From: a virus
IMG/VR virus record: IMGVR_UViG_3300028920_000694
Span: 1 to 64,000 of that record
Strand: one strand, 5' to 3'
Length of the DNA: 64,000 bases
Part shown: one piece after another, positions 8,014-16,121 of the stretch
Numbering within the stretch: the stretch's first letter is position 1
Layout of the letters: each line of letters opens with the position of its first letter
Program-made: the position numbers and the translations under genes
Notes under the pieces: model-generated
What the model was told of the DNA's origin: nothing
Databases searched by the model: none
What the model saw: the letters and a program-made list of their open reading frames with translations, nothing else

Positions 8014-8270
8014 ACTGTCCAGAATGTGGAGCAGAATTAGAAGCAGGTACAGTAGACTTGAATACCATTGGCTGGTGTTGCTCTAAATGTGGAATTAAGA
8101 TATATAAGAAAAAGAGTGAATTAGATAGAGTGATTGAGAAGTGGGAACCTATCATAAAAGAAATGGCTGAACAATCAGAAAGAGATTTCTATGAGTTATC
8201 TAAAATAATCTTCACTGTAGCAATTCAAGATGCATATAAATTAGCAGATTCAATAGGATGGAAAGAATGA
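8010..8270 (+). CDS. Zinc-ribbon plus helical protein, unknown (86 aa)
   Basis: The preferred start ATG 8010 is ATGA-coupled and has AAGGAG upstream. Residues 1-33 form a zinc ribbon (CPECG, CCSKCG). Residues 35-86 are predicted helical, with a repeated acidic pattern. The role is unknown. It is embedded between a sugar epimerase and a glycosyltransferase-like gene. Confidence 0.65.
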   Translation: MNCPECGAELEAGTVDLNTIGWCCSKCGIKIYKKKSELDRVIEKWEPIIKEMAEQSERDFYELSKIIFTVAIQDAYKLADSIGWKE

Positions 8271-9166
8271 AATTTGATATATGTATGGCATTCGACAAGG
8301 CAGAGTATCTCAATCCAGAGATATATCTGATGCTAGATACATTGAAGAATAAGATAGATGATGATACAGTTCTTCATATAGTCACTAACAGATCTAAAGA
8401 TGATGAAATGAGGAAGTTCATTAAGGAGGACTTCAACAGCAAGATATACTATGTATCTAAAGACCTAGTGAATTCACTGGACTCCAGATGCAGATATATG
8501 CTGAACTGCTTCAAGATGAAGACAGATAAGGAATGGGTGATGAAGATAGAGGCAGATGTGTTGTTCCTGAAACATCTATCTGAATATGAATCTCTACTTA
8601 AGGATGATTTGGATTTGGTGATTGAACCAGAGAATAGAAAGATATTCCCAGATGAATTTGAGACTAGACTCTGGAGACTAATGTATAGAGCAATGAAGAT
8701 AAAGGTACCCACAGAGAAGATACAGTTTAGAGAGAATGGAGAGATGGGACTACCTTTATTTGGAACAGGCATATTCTTTGTGAAGAGTAAGCATCTAGAC
8801 ACAATCAATAAGAGATGGATGAAGTTGACTCAGATATGTGAGAGGTGGATGCATATGAATGTTCATCCTAATGAACAAGCATTCACTGGAATGGCTCTAG
8901 ATGAAGGCTGGAAGATACATCTGTATCATCCTAGATACAAGTTCAATCCCATCGGGCACTGGAGAAAGGATGCATTTCCATCAGTTGAATTGATTGATGA
9001 TTGTGTGCTTCCAGGAGATACAGTCTGCTTTGACTATCATAGACCAGAATGGTTAATGCATGTAGCAAAGTTCAATAAATCAATATCAGATATCGTATGT
9101 AGAAATGATAAATATATACCAAAAGAGTGGTGGAATCTAGGAATGGGAGATTTTCATGAAAGATAA
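8267..9166 (+). CDS. Putative glycosyltransferase (GT-A-like)
   Basis: This protein of about 299 residues starts at the ATGA-coupled ATG 8267. The core is WVMKIEADVLFLKHL, where a DxD-like acidic pair follows a beta-strand as in GT-A glycosyltransferases. There is a GTGIFFV strand and a YHPRYKFNPIGHW segment containing histidines. No named family can be assigned. It is likely a retaining or inverting transferase that uses one of the nucleotide sugars made by this locus. The gene ends just before the first repeated intergenic element. Confidence 0.55.
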   Translation: MKFDICMAFDKAEYLNPEIYLMLDTLKNKIDDDTVLHIVTNRSKDDEMRKFIKEDFNSKIYYVSKDLVNSLDSRCRYMLNCFKMKTDKEWVMKIEADVLFLKHLSEYESLLKDDLDLVIEPENRKIFPDEFETRLWRLMYRAMKIKVPTEKIQFRENGEMGLPLFGTGIFFVKSKHLDTINKRWMKLTQICERWMHMNVHPNEQAFTGMALDEGWKIHLYHPRYKFNPIGHWRKDAFPSVELIDDCVLPGDTVCFDYHRPEWLMHVAKFNKSISDIVCRNDKYIPKEWWNLGMGDFHER

Positions 9167-9167
9167 G

Positions 9168-9301
9168 GTCGAGGATACCCTCGAAACATCAACGAGAAGG
9201 GGTCATAGAGCCACGCTGACTGCGAATCTCTTTTCACCAATGGTATTATACCACCCCCCTATTTGGAAACGCTTAGAATCCGTTTATGTAACGATGGTGA
9301 A
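9168..9301 (+). repeat. Dispersed structured element, copy A (plus strand)
   Basis: This is the first of three related elements of about 130 nt; see 43742-43875 and 56011-56143. It opens with a perfect 5-bp hairpin (9170-9174 with 9179-9183, loop ATAC), then GAAACATC. Next comes GGGGTCATAGAGCCACG (9199-9215; 16/17 identical to copy B). AATGGTATTATACC (9239-9252) is 14/14 identical to copy B, and the 13-mer AGAGCCACGCTGA (9207-9219) is identical to copy C on its strand. Possible helices are 9194-9201 with 9228-9235 (two G-U) and 9233-9239 with 9295-9301 (7 bp); they overlap by 3 nt and may be alternatives. CpG is far denser here than in the genes. A structured RNA or mobile DNA element is inferred. 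Confidence 0.75.
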
Positions 9302-9348
9302 TAAGGCAATTGCCGATAAATAGAGAATGAAAATGGAGATATATATGT

Positions 9349-9795
9349 ATGAGAACTGCAATAGTTATACCTAATATAGGATTTAGTAGAAATCAGCAAG
9401 CAATATTAAGAACTGCAGAAGCATTTGGAGTGTCCGAAATATGTGTTCTTGGGGATATAAAATTATCTGGAAATAGAATATCTAGAGGAGCACAAAGACA
9501 TATTAAGATATCGCACTTCAAGAATGAAGAAGAATGTATTAATTACCTAATTAAAAATAGATATAAATTAATATCTATAGAGAATGATGATGATTCATAT
9601 TCATTACCAGGATTTAAATTTCCTGCTAGAGTAGCATTGATTGCTGGACATGAGAGACTTGGAGTTCCAAAAGAATTTCTAGATGCATCTAAGCATATAA
9701 GAATCCCTCAATTTGGATTGATGAAATGCCTCAATACATCTATAGCAACATCTATTGTATTATATGAAAGATTTAAACAAGGATTAAAGATATGA
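9349..9795 (+). CDS. SpoU/TrmH-family (SPOUT) RNA 2'-O-methyltransferase
   Basis: This 148-residue protein has the three SpoU motifs. Motif 1 is Asn9 plus ILRTAEAFGV (Arg21), motif 2 is LIAGHERLGVP (about 98-107), and motif 3 is IPQFGLMKCLNTSIATSIVLYE, in which Asn129 packs in the trefoil knot. The family methylates the ribose 2'-OH of tRNA or rRNA using SAM. The length matches the bare catalytic domain without a substrate-binding N-terminal domain. It lies directly downstream of repeat copy A, an unusual place for an RNA enzyme in a sugar locus. Confidence 0.85.
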   Translation: MRTAIVIPNIGFSRNQQAILRTAEAFGVSEICVLGDIKLSGNRISRGAQRHIKISHFKNEEECINYLIKNRYKLISIENDDDSYSLPGFKFPARVALIAGHERLGVPKEFLDASKHIRIPQFGLMKCLNTSIATSIVLYERFKQGLKI

Positions 9796-10700
9796 ATATA
9801 GGTCACTTTAATGCTAGAGGCTTTAATGATGTAGAGCACTGGTTCACTATAATCAATAGAGAACTGAGTTCTAGAGGTCATGAAGTTAGACATTTCAATC
9901 TAAGAGCTCAGAGACCACTGAAGTGGGATATAGAATGGATGGACTTTGGAGTGATGCATTTCAGTCAAGTAGCACACTTCTATAGAAAGATGGGAATTCC
10001 ATTCTGTGTGCTTCCATCAGCTAATGATTGTCTAGTAGATGATGGTAAGAGACTTAAAGAAGTCAGTGAGCATCCAAACTGTAAGTTCGTGACTTATCAG
10101 AGTGCATTCCATTTAAGGAAGTATAATGAATGGGGAATCAAGCCACCATATGTATATGTTCCAATGCCTGCTAGAGTAAACTTATTTCAGAGAGAGACTC
10201 CTCTAGGAAATAAGATAATTGCTGGTGGAAGACTAATTCCAAAGAAAGGACTACATCAATTGAAGGATGTGGAGAATCTAACCATCTTTGGAGATGGACC
10301 ACTAAAGCAGGAGCTAGAGAAACAACTACCCAATGCAGAGTTTGTTGGATGGTTAGATGGAAAGGAATTAAAGGAATTGATGGAAGATAGTTGGTTATTC
10401 TTATGTCCAAGTGTAATCACTTCTGATGGTGATAGTGAAGGGATTCCAAATACAATTAAGGAAGCGATGCTGATGAATCTACAGGTGATTGCTAGTCCTA
10501 TTGCAGGCATTCCTGAACTAGAGAACATTTGTTTATTGAGTGACTGGAATAGAATTAATGGATGCATAGATGTCACAGAAAGAAATCCTAATTGGAAAGG
10601 AATGAAAGAAATCACACATATGTATTCACCAGAGCATTGTGTGAATTTATTGATGGATGGAATTGAGAAATATGGGACATATAGGAAAAAGAAAGTTTAA
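9792..10700 (+). CDS. GT-B glycosyltransferase, family 4-like
   Basis: This 302-residue protein has a two-domain GT-B pattern. The C-terminal domain contains AGGRLIPKKG, a GDGPL strand, and the donor-binding EGIPNTIKEAMLMNLQVIA, with the E-x7-E spacing typical of GT4 enzymes. The N-terminal domain is shorter than usual. It is probably a retaining transferase using a nucleotide sugar made in this locus. It overlaps the SpoU gene by 4 nt. Confidence 0.82.
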   Translation: MNIGHFNARGFNDVEHWFTIINRELSSRGHEVRHFNLRAQRPLKWDIEWMDFGVMHFSQVAHFYRKMGIPFCVLPSANDCLVDDGKRLKEVSEHPNCKFVTYQSAFHLRKYNEWGIKPPYVYVPMPARVNLFQRETPLGNKIIAGGRLIPKKGLHQLKDVENLTIFGDGPLKQELEKQLPNAEFVGWLDGKELKELMEDSWLFLCPSVITSDGDSEGIPNTIKEAMLMNLQVIASPIAGIPELENICLLSDWNRINGCIDVTERNPNWKGMKEITHMYSPEHCVNLLMDGIEKYGTYRKKKV

Positions 10701-11265
10701 AGCAGAAACTATAGAAGGATTCAGTGACTTCAATAGATTAGGAACTATGCCATTGATGTCTGAACTTGAGACTAAAACCATAGTCAAATATCTAAAACCT
10801 GAATATGTGATGTTTGAATGGGGTTCAGGTGGATCTACAGTATACTTTCCACAGTTTGTCAAGAGATATTATTCAGTGGAGCATCAACCTCACTGGTTTA
10901 GAATAATTAGGAACAAATTAAGGCACATGCCAGAGATAAAGAAAAGAGTGAATATAATGTATAAACCCCAGAGTGCACTATTTGGATTTAAAGATAATGA
11001 TTTCAAGAGAGAATGGTTTATGGATTACATTGAATCTATAGGAATTGTGGGTGAGAAGAGATTTGATGCAATTCTAGTAGATGGTGAAAATAGAACTAGG
11101 AGATTCTGTGCTGAAGAAGCAAGAAAGTATATGGATGAAGATTCAGTATTGTTCATTCATGACTATGATGATAGACCAGACACTCATAAAGTAGAAGAGA
11201 TATATGATATAATAGAAAAGGTAGAGGATGATAATTCTCTGGTAGTTATGAAGGTGAAGAAATGA
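10657..11265 (+). CDS. Class I SAM methyltransferase-like protein
   Basis: This 202-residue Rossmann-like protein has a SAM-binding glycine loop in MFEWGSGGSTVYF, an acidic strand end in YYSVEHQ, and a later strand DAILVDGENR, where Asp may contact substrate or metal. These resemble small-molecule or sugar O-methyltransferases. The start is uncertain: ATG 10657 overlaps the previous gene by 44 nt, and ATG 10672 is an alternative. It probably modifies a sugar or glycan. Confidence 0.65.
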   Translation: MELRNMGHIGKRKFKAETIEGFSDFNRLGTMPLMSELETKTIVKYLKPEYVMFEWGSGGSTVYFPQFVKRYYSVEHQPHWFRIIRNKLRHMPEIKKRVNIMYKPQSALFGFKDNDFKREWFMDYIESIGIVGEKRFDAILVDGENRTRRFCAEEARKYMDEDSVLFIHDYDDRPDTHKVEEIYDIIEKVEDDNSLVVMKVKK

Positions 11266-12131
11266 TTTGGGGAGTAGGAGCTAGAAGAACAGGAACTAAT
11301 CTGCTTCGGGCTATTCTGGGTGCACATTCACAAATAGTTGCTACACCTACAGATATAGATGTGTTCCTAATGCATCATGATATATCTAAATATGATTTCA
11401 ATAATGTTCTGGATAAAAGAACTATATATAAAGAACTGCTAGGTAATTCTCATCTGACTCGACCATACATCAGAGATGGATGGGATATTGACCTTAGGAA
11501 ATTAAAAACAGATATCAATAAGTGTAATGATGCATCATGTGTAATTGCTTCATTGTTTATCAACTTCTTTAGAAAGTATTCAGAACCTCACTGGTGTCAT
11601 GTTCAGCATTCATTTGAATATGCAAATGAACTAGAGGAGATATTTCCATCACCTAAATATATCTATATGTATAGAAATCCATTAGATGTAGCTGCATCTG
11701 CAAAAACACATGCAATGAAAAGAAGAAAGTTAAATTATAATAAGAATATCATTCTGGAATCATGTAGAGAAATAAATAGGTGTCATCAAGGATATCTTGA
11801 CATTGTAAATAAATATGATGATGATAGGATTCTTTATGTTAGATATGGTGATTTAGTATATAGCAAAGAATTAGAAATCAAGAGAATCACAGACTTTCTA
11901 GGATTGAAGTTTGAACCTAATCAGATGAAGTTCAATGAACACTATACAGTAAAAGGTGGACTTCCATATTATTCTAATTCATCATACAAATCAAAAAGAG
12001 ATAATAGCTGGGGCAAATACTGGAAGGAATACAAAGGAGAGGAATTAATATACAGTAGTTCTGTAGATAAATGGAAAGATATTCTTACTGATGAAGAAGT
12101 GGAGTTGGTGAAACGTGAAATTCACAGATAA
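11262..12131 (+). CDS. PAPS-dependent sulfotransferase
   Basis: This 289-residue protein carries the 5'-phosphosulfate-binding loop GARRTGTN (residues 6-13). The 3'-phosphate-binding element is YMYRNPLDVAASA (Arg138, Ser146), followed by VRYGDLV and FLGLKF near the C-terminus as in family 1/3 sulfotransferases. It would transfer sulfate from PAPS to a glycan hydroxyl. A second candidate sulfotransferase is at 30784, and a PAPS-reductase-like protein is at 12883. Confidence 0.85.
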   Translation: MIWGVGARRTGTNLLRAILGAHSQIVATPTDIDVFLMHHDISKYDFNNVLDKRTIYKELLGNSHLTRPYIRDGWDIDLRKLKTDINKCNDASCVIASLFINFFRKYSEPHWCHVQHSFEYANELEEIFPSPKYIYMYRNPLDVAASAKTHAMKRRKLNYNKNIILESCREINRCHQGYLDIVNKYDDDRILYVRYGDLVYSKELEIKRITDFLGLKFEPNQMKFNEHYTVKGGLPYYSNSSYKSKRDNSWGKYWKEYKGEELIYSSSVDKWKDILTDEEVELVKREIHR

Positions 12132-12756
12132 GCAACTAAAACAAATGGCTAGCATATTCTACTATAAGAATCTGGTAGAGAGATATCGAGTCATGGAGAA
12201 ATATTTTGACATTCAAGAAGGGGACACTGTGATTGATTGTGGAAGTTTCTCTGGAGATATGCTAAATTACTTTAGCAAGAAGGTTGGAAAGACTGGAAAG
12301 GTATATTCTATTGAGGCATTGCCATCTAATGTTCAGCAGATAAAAAGATTATGTAGATATCAAATGATGAATAATGTAGAGATAGTTCCAATTGCTCTGT
12401 GGAATAAGAAAGAGAAAATAAAGTTCTATCTATCTAAATATCCAAATGCAGGAAGTGGAATCAAAGAGTTTAGGAAAGTTTCTGAAGACTATATAGAAGT
12501 AGATGCAGATGCTCTAGATAATTTAAATATAGAGAACCCTAAATGGTTATGGTCAAATATAGAAGGTGCAGAAGTAAAAGCCCTAGTTGGAGCAGAAGAT
12601 ATTCTCAAGAACAATGATATGCAGGTTTGTATCTCAACTCATAAAGTGACTGATGAATATTCAACTACTAGAGATGTATGGGATTATCTAGAATATTGTG
12701 GATATAAATGTGAGTATGTAAAGAATCATGGAATGTGGGTGTATGGCAAAAAGTGA
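12115..12756 (+). CDS. FkbM-family methyltransferase
   Basis: This 213-residue protein (GTG start, 17-nt overlap with the sulfotransferase gene) has the FkbM pattern. It contains a DTVIDCGSFSGDM glycine loop, VYSIEALPSN, NVEIVPIALWNK, and the late WLWSNIEGAEVKALVGAEDIL strand. FkbM proteins O-methylate sugars and polyketides. It most likely methylates a sugar of the virus-encoded glycan. Confidence 0.85.
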   Translation: MKFTDKQLKQMASIFYYKNLVERYRVMEKYFDIQEGDTVIDCGSFSGDMLNYFSKKVGKTGKVYSIEALPSNVQQIKRLCRYQMMNNVEIVPIALWNKKEKIKFYLSKYPNAGSGIKEFRKVSEDYIEVDADALDNLNIENPKWLWSNIEGAEVKALVGAEDILKNNDMQVCISTHKVTDEYSTTRDVWDYLEYCGYKCEYVKNHGMWVYGKK

Positions 12757-12886
12757 TGTAGAGATAATTCAACAGATGGAAACATTAATAAATGCAATAG
12801 ATTACTATAGAGAAAAAGAAGATTGGATGCAAGTAGAATATCTACATGGTCAATTAAGTGCATTAGGTTGGGTGATATCTAAATGA
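12743..12886 (+). CDS. Small helical protein, unknown (47 aa)
   Basis: This 47-residue ORF overlaps the end of the FkbM gene and is ATGA-coupled to the next gene (12883-12886). The sequence is amphipathic and helical (IIQQMETLINAIDYYREKEDWMQVEYLHGQL). It fills the gap precisely, which supports it being real. It might be a small partner of the PP-loop protein that follows, although nothing in the sequence proves this. Confidence 0.5.
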   Translation: MAKSDVEIIQQMETLINAIDYYREKEDWMQVEYLHGQLSALGWVISK

Positions 12887-13776
12887 AATATTGGGAACTT
12901 AAGCAGAAACAGTCACTTGATTTAGATTCAAAGATAATTATGTCTAAGAGAAGAGTCAGAGAGTTCTATGAAGAATTTGATGGTCAGGTATATATAGCAT
13001 TTTCAGGTGGAAAAGATTCAACTGTCCTACTTCATTTAGTAAGAAGCATTTATCCAGATGTTCCAGCAGTATTTTGTGATACAGGTCTTGAATATCCAGA
13101 AATAAAGAAATTTATAAAGACAATAAATAATGTTATAGTTATCAAACCAAAAATGGGATTCAAACAAGTAATTAAAACATATGGATATCCAGTCATTTCA
13201 AAGAAGGTAGCAAGACAGATAAGAGATTTACAAAACCCAACAAGTAAGAACATAAATACAAGAAAGCTATATCTTGAAGGAATAAAGAAAGATGGAACAG
13301 AAACTATTGGATTTAAATTACCAAAGAAATGGAAAAAATTAATTGATGCACCATTTAGAGTTTCTGAAAAATGTTGTGACATTATGAAAAAGAATCCAGC
13401 AAAACAATATGAAAAAGAAACAGGAAGACATCCATATATTGGAGTGATGGCATGTGATAGTAATCAAAGGGAGATATCATATCTGAAAACTGGATGTAAT
13501 TCATTTAATGGAAAGATACAGAGTAAACCTCTTTCATTTTGGATACAAGATGATATATGGGATTATATAAAGAGATTTAATTTAGAATATTCAAATATAT
13601 ATGATATGGGAGAGAAACATACAGGATGTATATATTGTATGTTTGGTGCTCATCTAGATAAGAGTCCAAATAGATTTCAACGAATGAAAAAGCATCATCC
13701 AAAATTATATAAATATTGTATGGAGAAATTAGGATTAAAAGAAGTATTGGAATATATAGGAATAGAATATGAATAA
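12883..13776 (+). CDS. PAPS reductase-family PP-loop protein
   Basis: This 297-residue protein has the PP-loop SGGKDS at residues 41-46, as in CysH and related ATP-pyrophosphatases. It also has a Cys164-Cys165 pair and C249-x2-C252, positions that could hold an iron-sulfur cluster. Close relatives are widespread in phages. It could reduce phosphoadenylyl sulfate or act in sulfur transfer or base modification. The nearby sulfotransferase raises the possibility of a link to sulfur-nucleotide pools, but it lacks a sulfurylase or APS-kinase domain. Confidence 0.75.
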   Translation: MKYWELKQKQSLDLDSKIIMSKRRVREFYEEFDGQVYIAFSGGKDSTVLLHLVRSIYPDVPAVFCDTGLEYPEIKKFIKTINNVIVIKPKMGFKQVIKTYGYPVISKKVARQIRDLQNPTSKNINTRKLYLEGIKKDGTETIGFKLPKKWKKLIDAPFRVSEKCCDIMKKNPAKQYEKETGRHPYIGVMACDSNQREISYLKTGCNSFNGKIQSKPLSFWIQDDIWDYIKRFNLEYSNIYDMGEKHTGCIYCMFGAHLDKSPNRFQRMKKHHPKLYKYCMEKLGLKEVLEYIGIEYE

Positions 13777-14719
13777 GAAGATACTCTTAACTGGAACTAC
13801 TGGATTCATAGGTAAGCATCTTAGAGATGACCTAAAGGTTATGGGATATGATGTTTATTCACTAGAGAGATATGTGACTGGTAGAATAGGAAAGACTCTA
13901 CCATATGAAAAGAATACATACTTTACAGACCTAACAGATGTATATTCAATGAACAAGGCAATGCAAGATATCAAACCAGAGATAGTTATTCATCTAGGAG
14001 CAATGACTGCAGTGGCTTATTCATATGCTCATTACTGGGAGACATTGAACATCAACTTCATGGGAACAGCTAATCTAGCAGAGATATGCACTAAGATTCC
14101 TGAAGTAGAACAATTTATCTATGCATCATCAGCAGAGGTTTATGGTGTATCACCAAATCTTCTAAAGAAAGAGACAGATACTAATCTATCTCCAAATAGT
14201 CCTTATTCGGTATCTAAATATGCATCAGAACAATACTTGATGTATTTACACAAGGCATATGGATTTCCAGTGACTATATTTAGACCATTCAATTCCTATG
14301 GAAGAAAAGAAGATAGATGGTTTGTAGTTGAAAGAATCATTACTCAAATGTTATCTGGAGATAAATGCTATCTAGGAGATCCAGAACCCATCAGAGACTT
14401 CCTATACTTGTATGACCAGTTGAATGCATATGTTCATGCAATAGATAATCCAAAAGCGATTGGAGAGATATTTAATATATCTTCAGGTGTTGGTATATCT
14501 ATCAAAGACCTAGCAGACAAGATAAAGAATCTGATTGGATGGGATGGAGAAATTATCTGGCAATCTCTACCTAAGAGAGCACTAGATATACATACACTGA
14601 TTGGAGATAATTTAAAGATAAAAGATGTATTAGGAGTTCCAGAACCATACTCTCTAGATGATGGACTGGAACTGACAATAGATTATTGGAAGGAGAAATT
14701 AAATGTTAAAGATAGATAA
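13769..14719 (+). CDS. NDP-sugar 4,6-dehydratase-like SDR (GDP-mannose dehydratase type)
   Basis: This 316-residue extended SDR has GTTGFIG (9-15) and a Tyr146-x3-Lys150 catalytic pair. ASSAEVYG and FRPFNSYG suit GDP-mannose or GDP-heptose 4,6-dehydratases and related epimerases. It would produce a 4-keto-6-deoxy sugar nucleotide or epimerise it. The cupin-type modification enzyme directly downstream supports a deoxysugar route. Confidence 0.82.
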   Translation: MNKKILLTGTTGFIGKHLRDDLKVMGYDVYSLERYVTGRIGKTLPYEKNTYFTDLTDVYSMNKAMQDIKPEIVIHLGAMTAVAYSYAHYWETLNINFMGTANLAEICTKIPEVEQFIYASSAEVYGVSPNLLKKETDTNLSPNSPYSVSKYASEQYLMYLHKAYGFPVTIFRPFNSYGRKEDRWFVVERIITQMLSGDKCYLGDPEPIRDFLYLYDQLNAYVHAIDNPKAIGEIFNISSGVGISIKDLADKIKNLIGWDGEIIWQSLPKRALDIHTLIGDNLKIKDVLGVPEPYSLDDGLELTIDYWKEKLNVKDR

Positions 14720-15071
14720 AGTTCATGAGGATGAGAGAGGAGAGATATATTCCATCACTGGAGACACTGGACCATTTGAAGAGTTTGTAATCCTGACTAC
14801 AAAGAAAGGATTTGCTAGAGGAGGATGTATTCATAATCTAAACAATGAGTATGGAATCATTCTTTCAGGTGAAGTAGACTATCAGATAGGTGAATACAAA
14901 CATGAGAAGTGCAAGGCTGGTGATAGAATGTTCATCAAGAAAGGAACTCCACATTACTTCTATGCTCAAGAAGATTCTATAGTGATGGAGTTTGGAGCAA
15001 CTACAGAAGAGAAGAAAGAAAAACATCCTGAATTTAGGAAACTGGTGGATATAATAAATAGGAGGAAATAA
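14703..15071 (+). CDS. Cupin sugar-modifying protein (FdtA/WxcM-like)
   Basis: This 122-residue single-domain cupin has ARGGCIHNLNNEYGIILSGEV and a second motif KAGDRMFIKKGTPHYF. The arrangement resembles 3,4-ketoisomerases (FdtA/WxcM) and RmlC-like epimerases acting on 4-keto sugar nucleotides. It overlaps the preceding dehydratase by 17 nt, so the two enzymes probably act in sequence. The exact isomerisation cannot be read from the sequence. Confidence 0.72.
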   Translation: MLKIDKVHEDERGEIYSITGDTGPFEEFVILTTKKGFARGGCIHNLNNEYGIILSGEVDYQIGEYKHEKCKAGDRMFIKKGTPHYFYAQEDSIVMEFGATTEEKKEKHPEFRKLVDIINRRK

Positions 15072-15072
15072 A

Positions 15073-15420
15073 ATGCATCAATATTTTCAATATTTTTATC
15101 CAGATGGTAGAAGTCCTAGAGGATATATATGGGAAGATAATAAACCTAAGAAGTGTGAATCTTGTAAGAGAGAGACTAATGAGCTATATTGCTGTCCAAT
15201 TGGGAACCATAACTGGAGATGTAGGCAATGTCAGATTAATCTGATAGAGCATATTGGATATGAAGATTGTCTAGAGAATCAAAACCAGTTATATAGCTAT
15301 CCTTTAATTCCTGATGGATATGTATCTCCTAACTTTGATAAAGAGAAATATGAACATAAGAAAAAGAGAGAGAAATCTCTTTGGTATCGTGTCTGGAACT
15401 GGAGGAAATCCACAGAATGA
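15073..15420 (+). CDS. Cysteine-rich protein, unknown (115 aa)
   Basis: This 115-residue protein has C-E-S-C, a CC pair, and CRQC within residues 25-60, suggesting one or two zinc sites. The C-terminal tail is basic (KKKREKS). A clear AGGAGG lies before the ATG. It has no recognised family and lies among sugar enzymes. Confidence 0.6.
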   Translation: MHQYFQYFYPDGRSPRGYIWEDNKPKKCESCKRETNELYCCPIGNHNWRCRQCQINLIEHIGYEDCLENQNQLYSYPLIPDGYVSPNFDKEKYEHKKKREKSLWYRVWNWRKSTE

Positions 15421-16121
15421 AAGAAGACTTTAATCCATGGCCTTGTGGTCATGTTCCAGAGAAATGGCAGAGACCAGAATGTAAATTAGTTAAGCAGAAA
15501 TATAATGTAGATGATATGGGAATCATTGATTTATTTGAGAGGAAGATAGCTAAGTTTGCAGGAAGCAAGTATGGAGTTGCAGTATCTAGTAACACCAATG
15601 GAATCTTCTTGGCCTTACAATATCTGAAATATACAGGAAAATTAAGAAGTGCAGGGGTAATAACTATTCCATCCAGAACATATATGTCAGTTCCTATGTC
15701 AATTGTGAATGCAGGATTCAAGGTTCAATTTGAAGATATGGAATGGAGTGGTATATATAGATTAGAACCAACAAACATAATTGATGGAGCAGGTAGATTC
15801 AAAAAAGGAATGTATGTTCCAGATTCACTTCATGTTCTTTCATTCCAATACAAGAAGAGACTTCCTATAGGTAGAGGTGGGATGATTCTTACAAATGATA
15901 AGGATGCATATGATTGGTTGATATCTGCAAGATTCAATGGAAGGAGTGTAGATAAGGATCAGTGGCATGATGAATTTAAAATCAGGGGATGGAATATGTA
16001 TATGACTCCAGATGATGCTGCAAGAGGCATTCTAATATTTGATGAGCTAGAGGATGAATATCCAGATAATCAATATTATGCTAACTATCCTGATTTATCT
16101 AAACAGAAGATGTTTCAATGA
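15417..16121 (+). CDS. DegT/DnrJ/EryC1-like aminotransferase, short form
   Basis: The preferred start ATG 15417 is ATGA-coupled and has GGAGG upstream. The 234-residue product has the PLP fold of sugar aminotransferases: VAVSSNTNGIFLAL, IPSRTYMSVPMSIVNAGF, IIDGAG, and LSFQYKKRLPIGRGGMILTND with the likely PLP lysine at 146 or 147. Usual family members have about 370 residues, so the C-terminal small domain is missing. It may transfer an amino group to a 4-keto sugar or be a reduced binding homologue. Confidence 0.7.
   Translation: MKEDFNPWPCGHVPEKWQRPECKLVKQKYNVDDMGIIDLFERKIAKFAGSKYGVAVSSNTNGIFLALQYLKYTGKLRSAGVITIPSRTYMSVPMSIVNAGFKVQFEDMEWSGIYRLEPTNIIDGAGRFKKGMYVPDSLHVLSFQYKKRLPIGRGGMILTNDKDAYDWLISARFNGRSVDKDQWHDEFKIRGWNMYMTPDDAARGILIFDELEDEYPDNQYYANYPDLSKQKMFQ

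Noticed and set aside
9156-9323. Open frame of 55 residues with GGGAG upstream, crossing element copy A
   Set aside because: It reads copy A in a frame that stops early in copy B (TAA within about 30 nt), so the frame is not shared between copies. The RBS is noted, but a protein is not the best explanation.
12883-13776. DndC (phosphorothioation) identity for the PP-loop protein
   Set aside because: No DndB, DndD, DndE or cysteine desulfurase gene is nearby. The sequence fits the general phage PAPS-reductase family better.
15417-16121. Frameshifted full-length DegT aminotransferase
   Set aside because: The missing C-terminal domain is not found in any frame downstream. The next gene is a clear glycosyltransferase that starts within the overlap.
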